Shown here: piece after piece, positions 24,974 to 33,479 of the stretch
Position numbering within the stretch: position 1 is the stretch's first letter
Layout: each line of letters opens with the position of its first letter
From: Bdellovibrionales bacterium
GTDB taxonomy: Bacteria; Bdellovibrionota; Bdellovibrionia; Bdellovibrionales; UBA1609
Reading direction: 5' to 3'
DNA: 43,838 bases
NCBI GenBank assembly: GCA_020628165.1
Contig: JAHDFM010000008.1
Span: forward strand, 69,096-112,933
The notes under the pieces: generated by a model
The model's database searches: none
Told to the model about the DNA's origin: nothing
What the model saw: only the letters and a program-made list of their open reading frames with translations
Position numbers and translations under genes: made by a program

Positions 24974-25765
24974 ATGAATTTTTTTATTACTTGTCCACAT
25001 TCAGGAGAAGAAATTCCAGACTTTGTCACTTGGTTGGACAATCTGCCTGAAAAAATTATTATGGCTGATGTCGATCGCTATGTGGATCAGTTGTACACGC
25101 CCGCAGTCAGTGACTTGCAGATTCATTTTATAACTAGCCAGTGGCACAGATATGTGGCCGATTTAAATCGCCACCCCACTGATGTCGATCAAAATTCTGT
25201 GAGCATGAGTGAAAACCCAAAAGGAACTCACAAAAATGGCCTGCACTGGGTGGTGACTAAAAACAATGAACCACTTATGGAGCAGCCCATTTCACTGGCG
25301 GAGCATAAAAAAATATTAGATCTTTGCTATCATCCTTTCCATCAATCTGTTCAAAAACACTATCAAAAATTATTTCAAGATTACGATAAAGTGTACCAAC
25401 TGGACGTACATAGCATGCCGTCACTAGGAACAAAAAATCACCGCGACCCTGGTGAGCAAAGGGCTGAAGTTGTCATTAGTGATCAAGATGGCAAGTCCTG
25501 CTCGCAAGCTTACAGAGACTTAGTGGTTACTAGTTATGAGCAAGCAGGTTTTCAAGTGAAGCTCAATTGGCCTTACAAAGGGGGCGGCATCACTCAAAAG
25601 TACGGTCAACCTGAACTTGGGCAACATTGCATACAGGTGGAGTTAAATCGAGCTTTGTATATGGATGAAACAACAAAAAAAATTCAGCAAAATTTATTTG
25701 ACGAAACACAAGACAAAATAAATGTTGCCGTTAGAACTATTCTTTATAGTATAAAACAGTCATGA
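24974..25765 (+). CDS. N-formylglutamate amidohydrolase family protein
   Basis: The 263-residue protein matches the FGase family (COG3741), zinc enzymes that hydrolyse N-formyl-L-glutamate or similar N-acyl amides. Visible motifs are CPHSGEEIP near the start (usual PHSG), DRYVDQLY, RYVADLNRHP (usual Y.iDlNR), YQLDVHSMPSLG (usual DcHSM) and the late QVELNRALYM. The ATG at 24974 is preferred to an upstream TTG (24968); no strong ribosome site precedes either. It overlaps the TolC-like gene by 4 bases (ATGA), an unusual pairing. It is not next to histidine utilisation genes, so its true substrate is open. Confidence 0.87.
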   Translation: MNFFITCPHSGEEIPDFVTWLDNLPEKIIMADVDRYVDQLYTPAVSDLQIHFITSQWHRYVADLNRHPTDVDQNSVSMSENPKGTHKNGLHWVVTKNNEPLMEQPISLAEHKKILDLCYHPFHQSVQKHYQKLFQDYDKVYQLDVHSMPSLGTKNHRDPGEQRAEVVISDQDGKSCSQAYRDLVVTSYEQAGFQVKLNWPYKGGGITQKYGQPELGQHCIQVELNRALYMDETTKKIQQNLFDETQDKINVAVRTILYSIKQS

Positions 25766-27033
25766 TTACATTATTAACACTCCTTATTTATTTACAACCA
25801 ACACAAGCCTTAACTTTTAAAGAGTTTATAACTTCTTTTCAAGAAAACAGTCAGCGTCTCAGTGAGCTAAAAAGTGAAACCGACGTTAGCCTTTATGAAT
25901 TGAAAGACGCCAAAAGTGAACGTTTGCCGAAGGTGAACTTTAATTTAGCTTACCGAGGCAACTCACAACCAGCTTCTAGTCTGGGCATTGAATTTCCTGG
26001 TCTAAATTTTTTGGAAAGTAAAATTTATTCAGCCATGTTGAGTGTGGATCAAGTGATCTATTCGGGCGGGCGTATTTCTGAAACTATCAGTATTAAAGAA
26101 TCGCAAAATACCTTGGCAAGGTTGATGTACCAATCGCAGAAACAATCGCTGACTACGGAGCTTTTGTCTATGGCCATTCGCTGGTCTTTCAACAAAGAAA
26201 CCATTTTCGTGTTGCAAGAGAGTTTAAAAATGCAAACGCAGTTTTTAAGTCTAGTTGCTAAAAGACAAAGAGCTGGGCTTGCTCGCCGCTTTGATTACGA
26301 TAAGGCCTTGGGTGATAAGACGGCCTATGAACTGCGAATCGAGCAGTTGCAACAAGAGAACGACCGCCTATTAGGCACGCTTCTCGTGGAGACAGGTCTC
26401 AACAAGGAACAATTGAGTCAGCTCACGTTGCCTGAACTGAACTCTCTTAAAGTGGAGGGCTCTGTGGACCAGTTTGAGCAAAACTTGTTTTTAAAAGCGA
26501 CACTTTCAGAAAAAGCTCTGGCTAAAAAACAATTGGCCCTAGAAAAAACGCAATTTCGTCCCAACTTAACTGCTGGTGTAGGGTATGGCCGTGAGAGCAC
26601 TGACTTTTCAGACTTAGATCAAAGCAAATTTGCTACTAAGAGTTTTTATATCAACTTAAAAGTCCCATTGTTTTCAGGGTTTTCTCGCAATCATTTGCGC
26701 CATAAACGAAAGTTCAAAAACTATGCTCTTGAAAAAAAGCTGAAGGCAGCGCAGCGTAACTTAAAAGTTCAAGCTCTGCAGATCAGGGATCGCTTGCAAA
26801 AAAACCAATCCCTAGTTGTTAAAAGTAAACAGTGGAAAGTGGCCGCAGAACGTGGGCTCAAAAGAGTTTTGAAGTCTTATAAAATGGGGCAAGTTGAAAA
26901 CTCTCAGGTTGTTCTCATGCAGTCTGATTTTGAACGAGCTTCGCGCTCTTACCTGGACCTTATTCAGTTGTTTTATACGGATTATATTGCTTGGAACAGC
27001 ATTCAAGGAAATAATATAGAAGATATTTTTTAG
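25762..27033 (+). CDS. TolC-like outer-membrane efflux protein
   Basis: TolC-family proteins form outer-membrane and periplasmic tunnels for RND, MFS or type I exporters. The 423-residue protein has a signal peptide (MITLLTLLIYLQPTQA) and two internal repeats of long helices with characteristic elements: YSGGRISETISIKESQNTLARL, QENDRLLGTLLVETGL, KVPLFSGFSRN and the coiled-coil-rich ending VVLMQSDFERASRSYLDLIQLFYTDYIAWNSI. It lies 4 bases overlapping the FGase-like gene and has no adjacent inner-membrane pump or adaptor, so its partner pump is elsewhere; the ABC-2 exporter at 15.8-18.4 kb is one possibility (inference). Confidence 0.87.
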   Translation: MITLLTLLIYLQPTQALTFKEFITSFQENSQRLSELKSETDVSLYELKDAKSERLPKVNFNLAYRGNSQPASSLGIEFPGLNFLESKIYSAMLSVDQVIYSGGRISETISIKESQNTLARLMYQSQKQSLTTELLSMAIRWSFNKETIFVLQESLKMQTQFLSLVAKRQRAGLARRFDYDKALGDKTAYELRIEQLQQENDRLLGTLLVETGLNKEQLSQLTLPELNSLKVEGSVDQFEQNLFLKATLSEKALAKKQLALEKTQFRPNLTAGVGYGRESTDFSDLDQSKFATKSFYINLKVPLFSGFSRNHLRHKRKFKNYALEKKLKAAQRNLKVQALQIRDRLQKNQSLVVKSKQWKVAAERGLKRVLKSYKMGQVENSQVVLMQSDFERASRSYLDLIQLFYTDYIAWNSIQGNNIEDIF

Positions 27034-27229
27034 TACCAGTTATTAGAAGCGGGTTTTTAGTTTATAAATGTGTTTGGAGCTGTATATATATAGACATCGC
27101 TACTAATGACTAAAGTTCTCAGTGTTTTTGTAAAAAGTATTAAAAAACAGACGCAATGAGTCCTGAATCAGACCCAGGTACCAAAAGTCAAAAAATTGGT
27201 TTATGTTAACTGAAAAATAGGACTGGTTA

Positions 27230-28609
27230 TTGAAAAAGTTTATCAAACCTCTTGCATCGATCAAGTTAGCTGTTTTTGTCATCATTCTTTTGGCAGGCAT
27301 CTCTGCTGTTGGAACCTTTTATGAATCTATGACCAATGAGGCCTATGCGGCTCAAAAAGTGGTTTACAAATCCGCATATATGATACTGGCCCAGGTTCTT
27401 TTGATCATCAACTTGACGGCCGTTATGATTGACCGTTGGCCTTGGAAAGTTCGTCACACAGGATTTGTCTGTGCCCACATAGGGATTATTGTTTTGATCT
27501 TTGGATCGTGGGTGACCTATGAGTTTGGAATCGACGGCTCCATGTCGGTGGACATTGGCAGTAAAAGTCGGTCCGTTGTTTTGCCCGATCGTTTGTTGTC
27601 GGTGTACGCTTATGATGAAAATATGCGCCCTAAGAAAGTGGGGGAGCGCACGACAGACTTCATAGTGAATCGACCGAAGCCGGATGAGCCACTGTTTGTT
27701 GTGGCCGGAAAACCTCTCACTTTGAAAGAGTACTATCACTTCGCAGAGCGAGATGAAAAGATCGTTGAGTCAGACAATAAAAATGACGGTGCTGCTATTC
27801 GTTTTTTACTCAGTAATGACCGGGTGAGTGTCTCTGAGTGGATGTTCATTTCAAAAACTAAAAAAGACCATGTCGTTAACTTGGGGCCGGCTCGTGTGAT
27901 TTGGGATTACGGCGTTTATAAATACGATTACGGCAATGTTTTGCATCTGTCTCCAAAAGGGGATAAGGTCGCTTATAAAATTTATTCAGAAAAAACCAAA
28001 GGGCTCACTAAAGAGGGGCTGACCACAGCTGGTTCGATCATACAAACGGGCTGGATGGGTCTTGAGTTAAGGCTTTTTAACTATTACAAGAACTCAACTA
28101 AAAAAATTACCTATGTTGAAAAAGAGAGTGCTTCCGATGCCACACACTCTGCTATCAAAGTGAATTTTGATGGCAAAGACCACTGGTTGGGGTTAAATTC
28201 GGTCTTGCGTTTGTTCACGGGAGAAAATGGGTTCATTCTCTCTTATGGTCAAAAGCAGGTGCGTTTAAGTTACGACCTTTTTTTAAAGAAGTTTCATATG
28301 GACAAGTATCAAGGCACTGCCAGGGCAGCCACGTATGCCTCTGATATTTTCATTGAAGGTTTGGGTGATTACCACATTTCGATGAACGAGCCACTCAAGT
28401 ACAAAGGCTTAACTTTTTATCAATCCAGTTACGTCAATGATCCCAATGACCCAAATCGAGTCATCGCGTCCGTATTTTCAGTGAACCAAGACCCAGGGCG
28501 CTGGATAAAATACTTGGGCTGTTTTATAATGGTCTTTGGGATATGCCACTTGTTTTACTACAAAAAGTTCGTCATGCGACGAAAAAAGAAAAAGGCGGTT
28601 GAGTCTTAG
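27230..28609 (+). CDS. resB: Cytochrome c biogenesis protein ResB/CcsB
   Basis: ResB acts with CcsA to deliver and attach haem to CXXCH cytochromes (System II). The 459-residue protein starts with the family's membrane segment and loop (KPLASIKLAVFVIILLAGISAVGTFYES), a second pair of helices near 50-70 and 75-105 (VCAHIGIIVLIFGSWV), a long periplasmic domain and a last helix near 430-448 (LGCFIMVFGICHLFYYK). A characteristic FYQSSY motif occurs near 395. The start codon is TTG with AGGA about 10 bases upstream; no ATG is in a better position. CcsA follows after 82 bases. Confidence 0.92.
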   Translation: MKKFIKPLASIKLAVFVIILLAGISAVGTFYESMTNEAYAAQKVVYKSAYMILAQVLLIINLTAVMIDRWPWKVRHTGFVCAHIGIIVLIFGSWVTYEFGIDGSMSVDIGSKSRSVVLPDRLLSVYAYDENMRPKKVGERTTDFIVNRPKPDEPLFVVAGKPLTLKEYYHFAERDEKIVESDNKNDGAAIRFLLSNDRVSVSEWMFISKTKKDHVVNLGPARVIWDYGVYKYDYGNVLHLSPKGDKVAYKIYSEKTKGLTKEGLTTAGSIIQTGWMGLELRLFNYYKNSTKKITYVEKESASDATHSAIKVNFDGKDHWLGLNSVLRLFTGENGFILSYGQKQVRLSYDLFLKKFHMDKYQGTARAATYASDIFIEGLGDYHISMNEPLKYKGLTFYQSSYVNDPNDPNRVIASVFSVNQDPGRWIKYLGCFIMVFGICHLFYYKKFVMRRKKKKAVES

Positions 28610-28691
28610 TTGGCTGGGGAGCAGTGTTGAGCGATTTAATGTGTTTGAATTGTAAATAACGATACAAATGTGCGTTTTAAAAGAGGGTTCT

Positions 28692-30299
28692 ATGAAAGCA
28701 TTATTACTAGTCTTAGTTTTATTCACGTTTCACTTTCCAGCTCATTCTTTGACATCTGACGGATACACAGCACTGAGAAACTTGCCTGTTCAAGATGGTG
28801 GTCGCATAAAACCACTTGATACTTTTGCTTTAGAAAGTTTGCAGCTCATTTATGGAAAATCTAAATTGGACGGCAAAAGACCTGTTGAGTTTTTGATGAC
28901 TTTACTAGCTGCACCTGAAGAGTGGCGCGATAAAAAAATATTTTTAGTTCGTCACAGTGGCCTACGAGAAGGCATGAAGCTTGAAAAAGATAGGCAGCTT
29001 TATTCAGTGAATGAGTTGATTGATAACGACCGCATTGGCTTAGCGATCAACAGTTTGCGTGGCAAACTGGCTAAAAAAGAAAAATTAGATTCTTACTTTC
29101 AGGCCGTACAAAAAATGGCCAGCCAAATTGAACGCTTTCATTTGATTGCTGGAGGGTCTGATGTGCGCGTATCTCCTCCTGTTGAGGGCGATAAGTGGTT
29201 GTCCGTGAAACAACTTGAGGGCGACCGTGAAAAAGCTTTTTTAAATATTGTTTCCGCTTTTGCTGCCGATTTATCACTGAAATCTTCTGACAAAAATGGA
29301 CAGCTTCCAGGGGCTGTTGCTGCTTTTGTTACTAATGTAAAAAGTCAACACGGTGATAAGTATGCGCCATTTGCGCGAGTAAAAACTGAAGTTCATTACA
29401 ACTCGTTCAAACCGTTCATGTGGTCTTGGATTTTTTATTTATTGTGCGCCATTTTGGTGTTGTTGCACTTGGCGTTCAAGGGCAAAGTTCTTTCTATGGC
29501 CATTTGGGGGGCAGCTCTTGTTGGTCTAGCTCTGCACATTTACGGCATTTCATTGCGTGTGTTTATTAGTGAGCGTCCGCCAGTTTCAAATATGTTTGAA
29601 ACGGTGATTTGGGTTCCTTTGGTGGCCATGATCAGTGCTCTTTACTATGAGTATAAAGCGCGCTCTAAGATCATCTTACTTGGGGCGAGCTTGGTGTCTG
29701 TGCTTTGTTTGATTCTTTGTCATTTGGCACCGACCATTTTAGACGCTTCGTTCACCCCTTTGGAACCTGTGTTGCGTGATAACTTTTGGTTGCTCACTCA
29801 CGTGGTCATTATTGTTTCTAGTTACGGCCCTTACTTCCTGGCCTTCTTGTTGGGTGATCTTGCTTTGGTTTACTTCTTACTTGGAGAGAAAAAACACAAG
29901 AAACAAATCAAAGAGCTCACTCAAATCATGTACCGCTGTATACAAATTGGTTCTGTCCTTTTGCTTGCCGGTACCATTCTTGGTGGTGTTTGGGCTGACT
30001 ATTCGTGGGGTCGTTTCTGGGGTTGGGATCCAAAAGAGACTTGGGCCTTTATTGCTTTTATGGGCTATATTGCTGTTTTACATGCTCGCCTTGTTGGTTG
30101 GGTGAAAGACTTCGGCATGGCTGTTAGTTCTGTGGTTTGTTTTTCATTGGTGATCATGGCTTGGTACGGTGTTAACTATGTCCTTGGAGCAGGTCTACAT
30201 TCTTATGGCTTTGGTGCCGGTGGCCTTGAGTATGTTGCCACCTTTGTTGGAGTGCACTTTCTCTTTATTGGTTATGTGTTCTTAATGCGTAAGTCTTAG
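28692..30299 (+). CDS. ccsA: Cytochrome c biogenesis protein CcsA/ResC
   Basis: CcsA exports haem and ligates it to apocytochromes with ResB. The start at 28692 is supported by GAGG five to eight bases upstream and gives a signal peptide. The protein (535 aa) has a periplasmic N-terminal domain (to about residue 230, with LPVQDGGRIKPLDTFALES) typical of the long CcsA type, then about eight membrane helices. Haem-handling motifs are visible: PPVSNMFETVIWV and the tryptophan-rich WWD loop WGRFWGWDPKETWAF. It is in tandem with resB and would mature ActA and ActE encoded at the right of the window. Confidence 0.93.
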   Translation: MKALLLVLVLFTFHFPAHSLTSDGYTALRNLPVQDGGRIKPLDTFALESLQLIYGKSKLDGKRPVEFLMTLLAAPEEWRDKKIFLVRHSGLREGMKLEKDRQLYSVNELIDNDRIGLAINSLRGKLAKKEKLDSYFQAVQKMASQIERFHLIAGGSDVRVSPPVEGDKWLSVKQLEGDREKAFLNIVSAFAADLSLKSSDKNGQLPGAVAAFVTNVKSQHGDKYAPFARVKTEVHYNSFKPFMWSWIFYLLCAILVLLHLAFKGKVLSMAIWGAALVGLALHIYGISLRVFISERPPVSNMFETVIWVPLVAMISALYYEYKARSKIILLGASLVSVLCLILCHLAPTILDASFTPLEPVLRDNFWLLTHVVIIVSSYGPYFLAFLLGDLALVYFLLGEKKHKKQIKELTQIMYRCIQIGSVLLLAGTILGGVWADYSWGRFWGWDPKETWAFIAFMGYIAVLHARLVGWVKDFGMAVSSVVCFSLVIMAWYGVNYVLGAGLHSYGFGAGGLEYVATFVGVHFLFIGYVFLMRKS

Positions 30300-30310
30300 T
30301 TTCCTAGAAT

Positions 30311-30323
30311 TGTCATCCTGAGC
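30311..30323 (+). repeat. Dispersed repeat TGTCATCCTGAGC, copy A
   Basis: This 13-mer recurs exactly at 33254-33266 and in decayed form at 43749-43761. It resembles the widespread intergenic repeat of the GTCATCCTGAGCGAAGCGAAGGATC type. Here it adjoins foldback element 3. Confidence 0.55.
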
Positions 30324-30350
30324 TCAGCGAAAGACCTAGTTGCCCAGTCC

Positions 30351-30491
30351 GCATCTTTCCCCACCCGTATGCATAGATTACTTCCATGCTCAAACAAGCA
30401 TATGCATGCAGCGCTCAAGTCTGCGGCTTAAGCGCTTCGTCAATCCAACTGCGCGTGGAATCAATCTATGCATACGGGAGGGGAAAGATGC
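30351..30491. repeat. Long foldback element 3
   Basis: Arms 30351-30386 and 30456-30491 are complementary over 36 bases with three mismatches. The 69-base interior holds nested palindromes (GCGCT at 30411-30415 with AGCGC at 30430-30434, and a GCATATGCATGC run near 30398). It lies between the convergent ccsA and tetR genes, much like element 1 between ssb and gspN, but its arm sequence is unrelated to elements 1 and 2. Confidence 0.88.
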
Positions 30492-30580
30492 TCGCGGTTT
30501 TTCGTCTTTTTCTTAAAAGACAATTGTTAGAGGTGATGTATTTTTGTTATTTACTTTGTTAATTACAATTATATTTTTAA

Positions 30581-31252
30581 TTAGCTCCACTTCAAAAGAA
30601 TAGATTTTAATAGGTTTGAAATGTTTATGATTAATTTTTTGCCGACGCCTAGTTTTGTTATTGAAATTAGTTTCAGTGTTAGTGGGTAGGTGAGGTCAAT
30701 TAACTTTTTTGTATTCTTACTGTTTGGCGATGAATCGTTGGCCCAGCATAAGCACACTCCCAAATAATAAAACCAATACATAAAAGCAACTGCATTAAGG
30801 TAATCGTCACTTTTGCTATGTTCTTTCAAGGCTGTTTTAAACATTGCAATGGCTCCTTCTTGACAATTTTGTAGTTCTTTACCGAAGGGAGACAGTGGGT
30901 GAGAAAGGTTTGATGTGGTATTGATCAAATCTTTAGTGATGCCTTCGCTTTTTTTTAACAGGTTTAGATTCTCTTCAATGACGGCTCTCACTTTTACTTT
31001 AAAGCTTTCATTTGACGATAAAATCTCTGCAACAGCCAGAGTGGTTTCATCGTGTAGAGTCTTAAAGTAATGAATCAATATGTCATCTTTACTTTTGAAG
31101 TAATAGTAGAGGTTACCCAAAGAAAGATTGAGCTCCTTGGCAAGACCTCTGATCGTGGTTTTCTCGTATCCGTTTTTGGCAAATAGGGCGATAGCCCCGT
31201 CATAAATATAGCTTTTGGTGACTTCTGATTTTTTAAGCTTTTTTTCTTTCAT
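30581..31252 (-). CDS. TetR-family transcriptional regulator
   Basis: The 223-residue protein has the TetR DNA-binding domain at residues 10-60 (IYDGAIALFAKNGYEKTTIRGLAKEL, then NLSLGNLYYYFKSKDDIL) and an all-helical ligand/dimer domain behind it. The first half is a very good match to the family; the ligand domain gives no clue to the inducer. It is divergent from the membrane/SRPBCC-like gene. The 98 bases between them carry two near-identical palindromes, one of which lies just upstream of its own start codon, so it probably represses both genes including itself. Confidence 0.92.
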   Translation of the reverse strand: MKEKKLKKSEVTKSYIYDGAIALFAKNGYEKTTIRGLAKELNLSLGNLYYYFKSKDDILIHYFKTLHDETTLAVAEILSSNESFKVKVRAVIEENLNLLKKSEGITKDLINTTSNLSHPLSPFGKELQNCQEGAIAMFKTALKEHSKSDDYLNAVAFMYWFYYLGVCLCWANDSSPNSKNTKKLIDLTYPLTLKLISITKLGVGKKLIINISNLLKSILLKWS

Positions 31253-31271
31253 ATTAATGGTTTACCTCATT

Positions 31272-31289
31272 TTTTGAACGTGTTCAAAA
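31272..31289. promoter_or_regulatory. TetR operator 1
   Basis: TTTTGAAC-GT-GTTCAAAA is an 18-base perfect half-site palindrome. It lies just upstream of the tetR start codon and of the -35 box of the divergent promoter. It shares half-sites with operator 2. Confidence 0.8.
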
Positions 31290-31295
31290 TATTTC

Positions 31296-31324
31296 TTGAC
31301 CACAGGGCTGTCTTGTTCTATTTT
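31296..31324 (+). promoter_or_regulatory. Promoter of the membrane/SRPBCC-like gene
   Basis: TTGACC (31296-31301) and TATTTT (31319-31324) are separated by exactly 17 bases. It is bracketed by the two operators: operator 2 overlaps the -10 box and start region. Confidence 0.7.
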
Positions 31325-31340
31325 TGAACATGTTCAAAAA
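31321..31340. promoter_or_regulatory. TetR operator 2
   Basis: TTTTTGAACATGTTCAAAAA is a perfect 20-base palindrome. Its centre is 50 bases from that of operator 1, so both lie on nearly the same helical face. It overlaps the -10 box and would block initiation. A further half-site GTTCAAA lies at 31344-31350, before the start codon. Confidence 0.85.
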
Positions 31341-31350
31341 AGGAGTTCAA

Positions 31351-32445
31351 ATGTCTAATGTGCCTCAATCCAGTCAAAGTAAAGGGCTTGTATTTAATGA
31401 AAGAGTCAAAAAAATCAGTGGCTTAGCTACAGTTTTTATCTTTATAACTGCAGCTCTTGGCATAACCATGCTTTTTTACACTAAGGGCCATGTGATTGGC
31501 TGGGGGCTCACTTTAGGGCTGCCAACAGTCATTGGCTTTTATGTGGGTGTTTTTTCACTTTTGTCACATAAGCAGATAAATAATGGTGAAACAAAGCTCA
31601 TCAACTTGAAACTTCTAGCAAAAAGACTTTTCTTCATTGTGGCATTTATAACTATTTCTATTCTGACTCTGTCGTTTATAAATGAAATGTTAAAGGGGAG
31701 CCCTATTGAGCGCTCCTTTGATATTGCTTTGTCGGGTTTGTTTTGCTTTACATTAGGGGTCGTTGTTTTTGTGCCTCTGATTTTTTTTGGAGCTTCACTG
31801 GCTTTGCTAATGGGGCGTTGGATTTTAAAAACAATAGACAAGTCGTCATCAAGCAAACTTGTTTCAGTCGTTATATTAAGTTTGTTAATACCACCTGGTT
31901 TTGATTTTATTGAAAATCAATTGGGTTTTAAAGATAAAGTACAAACTGAGACTTTGGCGAATCAATTCACTGTGAATACCAGCGTCAACCAGTTCTGGAA
32001 CAATTTTATGTTTTACGAAGACACCGGCGAGGAGGCTCCGTTCTTGTTTGCTATTGGTTTTCCAAAGCCCATTAAAACCATAGGCTCTAGAAACAAGGTC
32101 GGGGACATCACGACCTGTGTCTATAACAAAGGCTACCTAATAAAGAAAATTACAAAAATAAATAATATGAGTTATAAAAAACTTCTGCAATTTTCAGTGT
32201 TAGAGCAAAAAAACATAGAAGACCGTTCTATTCAATTGATAGGTGGCTCTGTGAATGCGGTAAGCATAAGTTCAAAACAAACTTCAGTTCACTACAAAAC
32301 AACTTATCAGCCAAAGTTAACACCGCGTTGGGTTTGGAGGCCTTTTGAAGTTGCAACCGTAAACGCACTTCATAAACACATCACTCAAAAAGTGTTAGAA
32401 AGAGCGAGTCTTGAACAAATAAATATTGTTAAACAGAATCATTAA
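31351..32445 (+). CDS. Membrane protein with C-terminal SRPBCC-like domain
   Basis: The start at 31351 (MSNVPQSSQ) is preferred to a TTG at 31324 because AGGAG lies 6 bases upstream, and the earlier codon would fall inside operator 2. The N-terminal half of the 364-residue protein has about four to five membrane segments (ISGLATVFIFITAALGITMLF, LGLPTVIGFYVGVFSLL, IVAFITISILTLSFI, LGVVVFVPLIFFGASLALLMG, VVILSLLIPPGFDF). From about residue 205 there is a soluble START/SRPBCC-like domain (TSVNQFWNNFMFYED, IGSRNKVGDITTCVYNKGYLIKKITK, ending in a long helix). The fusion suggests ligand or lipid sensing at the membrane, controlled by the adjacent TetR; function unknown. Confidence 0.6.
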   Translation: MSNVPQSSQSKGLVFNERVKKISGLATVFIFITAALGITMLFYTKGHVIGWGLTLGLPTVIGFYVGVFSLLSHKQINNGETKLINLKLLAKRLFFIVAFITISILTLSFINEMLKGSPIERSFDIALSGLFCFTLGVVVFVPLIFFGASLALLMGRWILKTIDKSSSSKLVSVVILSLLIPPGFDFIENQLGFKDKVQTETLANQFTVNTSVNQFWNNFMFYEDTGEEAPFLFAIGFPKPIKTIGSRNKVGDITTCVYNKGYLIKKITKINNMSYKKLLQFSVLEQKNIEDRSIQLIGGSVNAVSISSKQTSVHYKTTYQPKLTPRWVWRPFEVATVNALHKHITQKVLERASLEQINIVKQNH

Positions 32446-32484
32446 ATAATGTTAATAATTTTAAATAACACCTGAGTTGAAAAA

Positions 32485-33030
32485 TTAAATTTCAGCATCT
32501 TTACAAAGTTCAGTTAATATTCGTAAAAGTGACTTTGCTTCTTTGTTTGTGTGCTTTGAATATTTCATTGGGTCACTTTCGTAGTCTTTATAAATGGCAT
32601 ACCTAATTAAAGTTTCATCATTGGTCATTTCTACCCAGGAGTTGTATTCACCATCTATTTCTTTTTCGATGAGGTCGATGTATCTGTACTTTAAATCATC
32701 AGAAATTGTGGCGATATGAAAATTTGATGAACTGTACCAATCGTAATCAGTGACCTTGCCATTTTTATAAATGCGAAAGCCGTCGATGTAATAAGTCTTT
32801 GGCTCAAGGGGTTTGCCATTTTTATCGTATTCAAAAAAGAATGTGCACTCATAATCATTCGCTTCTAGATTATTGATGATTTCAACATCTTCTTTGTCGA
32901 GCCACAGACCAACAAATGTGTCGGGCAAATTACTAGTAAAGGCAGCATTATTATCATTATTAGCTTTATTATCTTTTGAAGACCCACAAGAGATGAGTAA
33001 TAAAGATACGACAGTGACGATTAACTTCAT
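32485..33030 (-). CDS. Lipoprotein of unknown function
   Basis: The start at 33030 (MKLIVTVVSLLLISCGSS) is preferred because AAGGA precedes it at about 6 bases and it gives a lipobox (LISC); longer in-frame starts would only add a hydrophilic leader. The 181-residue lipoprotein has a short acidic linker (DNKANNDNNA) and a small beta-rich body (FVGLWLDKEDVEI, YYIDGFRIYKNGKVTDYDWY) reminiscent of lipocalin-like or 'META'-type fold, not firmly assignable. Two cysteines (YECTFF, LCKDAEI) may be bridged. It follows the membrane/SRPBCC-like gene in convergent orientation with a 39-base gap. Confidence 0.65.
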   Translation of the reverse strand: MKLIVTVVSLLLISCGSSKDNKANNDNNAAFTSNLPDTFVGLWLDKEDVEIINNLEANDYECTFFFEYDKNGKPLEPKTYYIDGFRIYKNGKVTDYDWYSSSNFHIATISDDLKYRYIDLIEKEIDGEYNSWVEMTNDETLIRYAIYKDYESDPMKYSKHTNKEAKSLLRILTELCKDAEI

Positions 33031-33479
33031 AAAATTCCTTCGTTGAGATGATTTGATTTTAGCTTGAGTCATAATCTGAACAAAGAAGGTGTTTAGTTGC
33101 AACTTAAACTCACTTAAATGAACTTTAAAAATAATGATGACTTTTTGAGAAAATGAATGAATTTGCCATGAGTTAAGACGCTTTTAGTTTATGGTTTTAA
33201 TAAAGGAAATAAACAAAAAGCAATGAGTAAGGATAAAAAAGGTTATTATGTGATGTCATCCTGAGCGTAGCGTAGGATTCATTCATGCTAAATATTCATT
33301 TATGAATACAGATAAAGTTTGCTTAAGCTATTTCTAAAAAAGCATTTCAATGATTAATCTGAGTAGAAATTTAAAGCTTACCCAGGAAACTTACCGAGCT
33401 TTACTTGTAATTAAGTTTAATTATAGGTTAGGAATTATAAAAGACTTAAATCAGTTACTAAGCTAAATATATAAATAGT
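33031..33479. other. 449-base gap with one dispersed repeat
   Basis: The gap between two minus-strand lipoprotein genes includes the repeat copy at 33254-33266 and the nearby palindrome ATTCATTTATGAAT (33293-33306 region). No ORF or other feature is seen. It should carry the promoter of the 33030 lipoprotein gene. Confidence 0.5.
33254..33266 (+). repeat. Dispersed repeat TGTCATCCTGAGC, copy B
   Basis: An exact copy of 30311-30323. The sequence continues GTAGCGTAGGATTC, near the common GTAGCGAAGGATC extension of this type of intergenic repeat. Confidence 0.55.

Noticed and set aside
31324-31350. TTG start for the membrane/SRPBCC-like gene
   Set aside because: It would lie inside operator 2 at the transcription start. 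ATG 31351 has AGGAG at good spacing.
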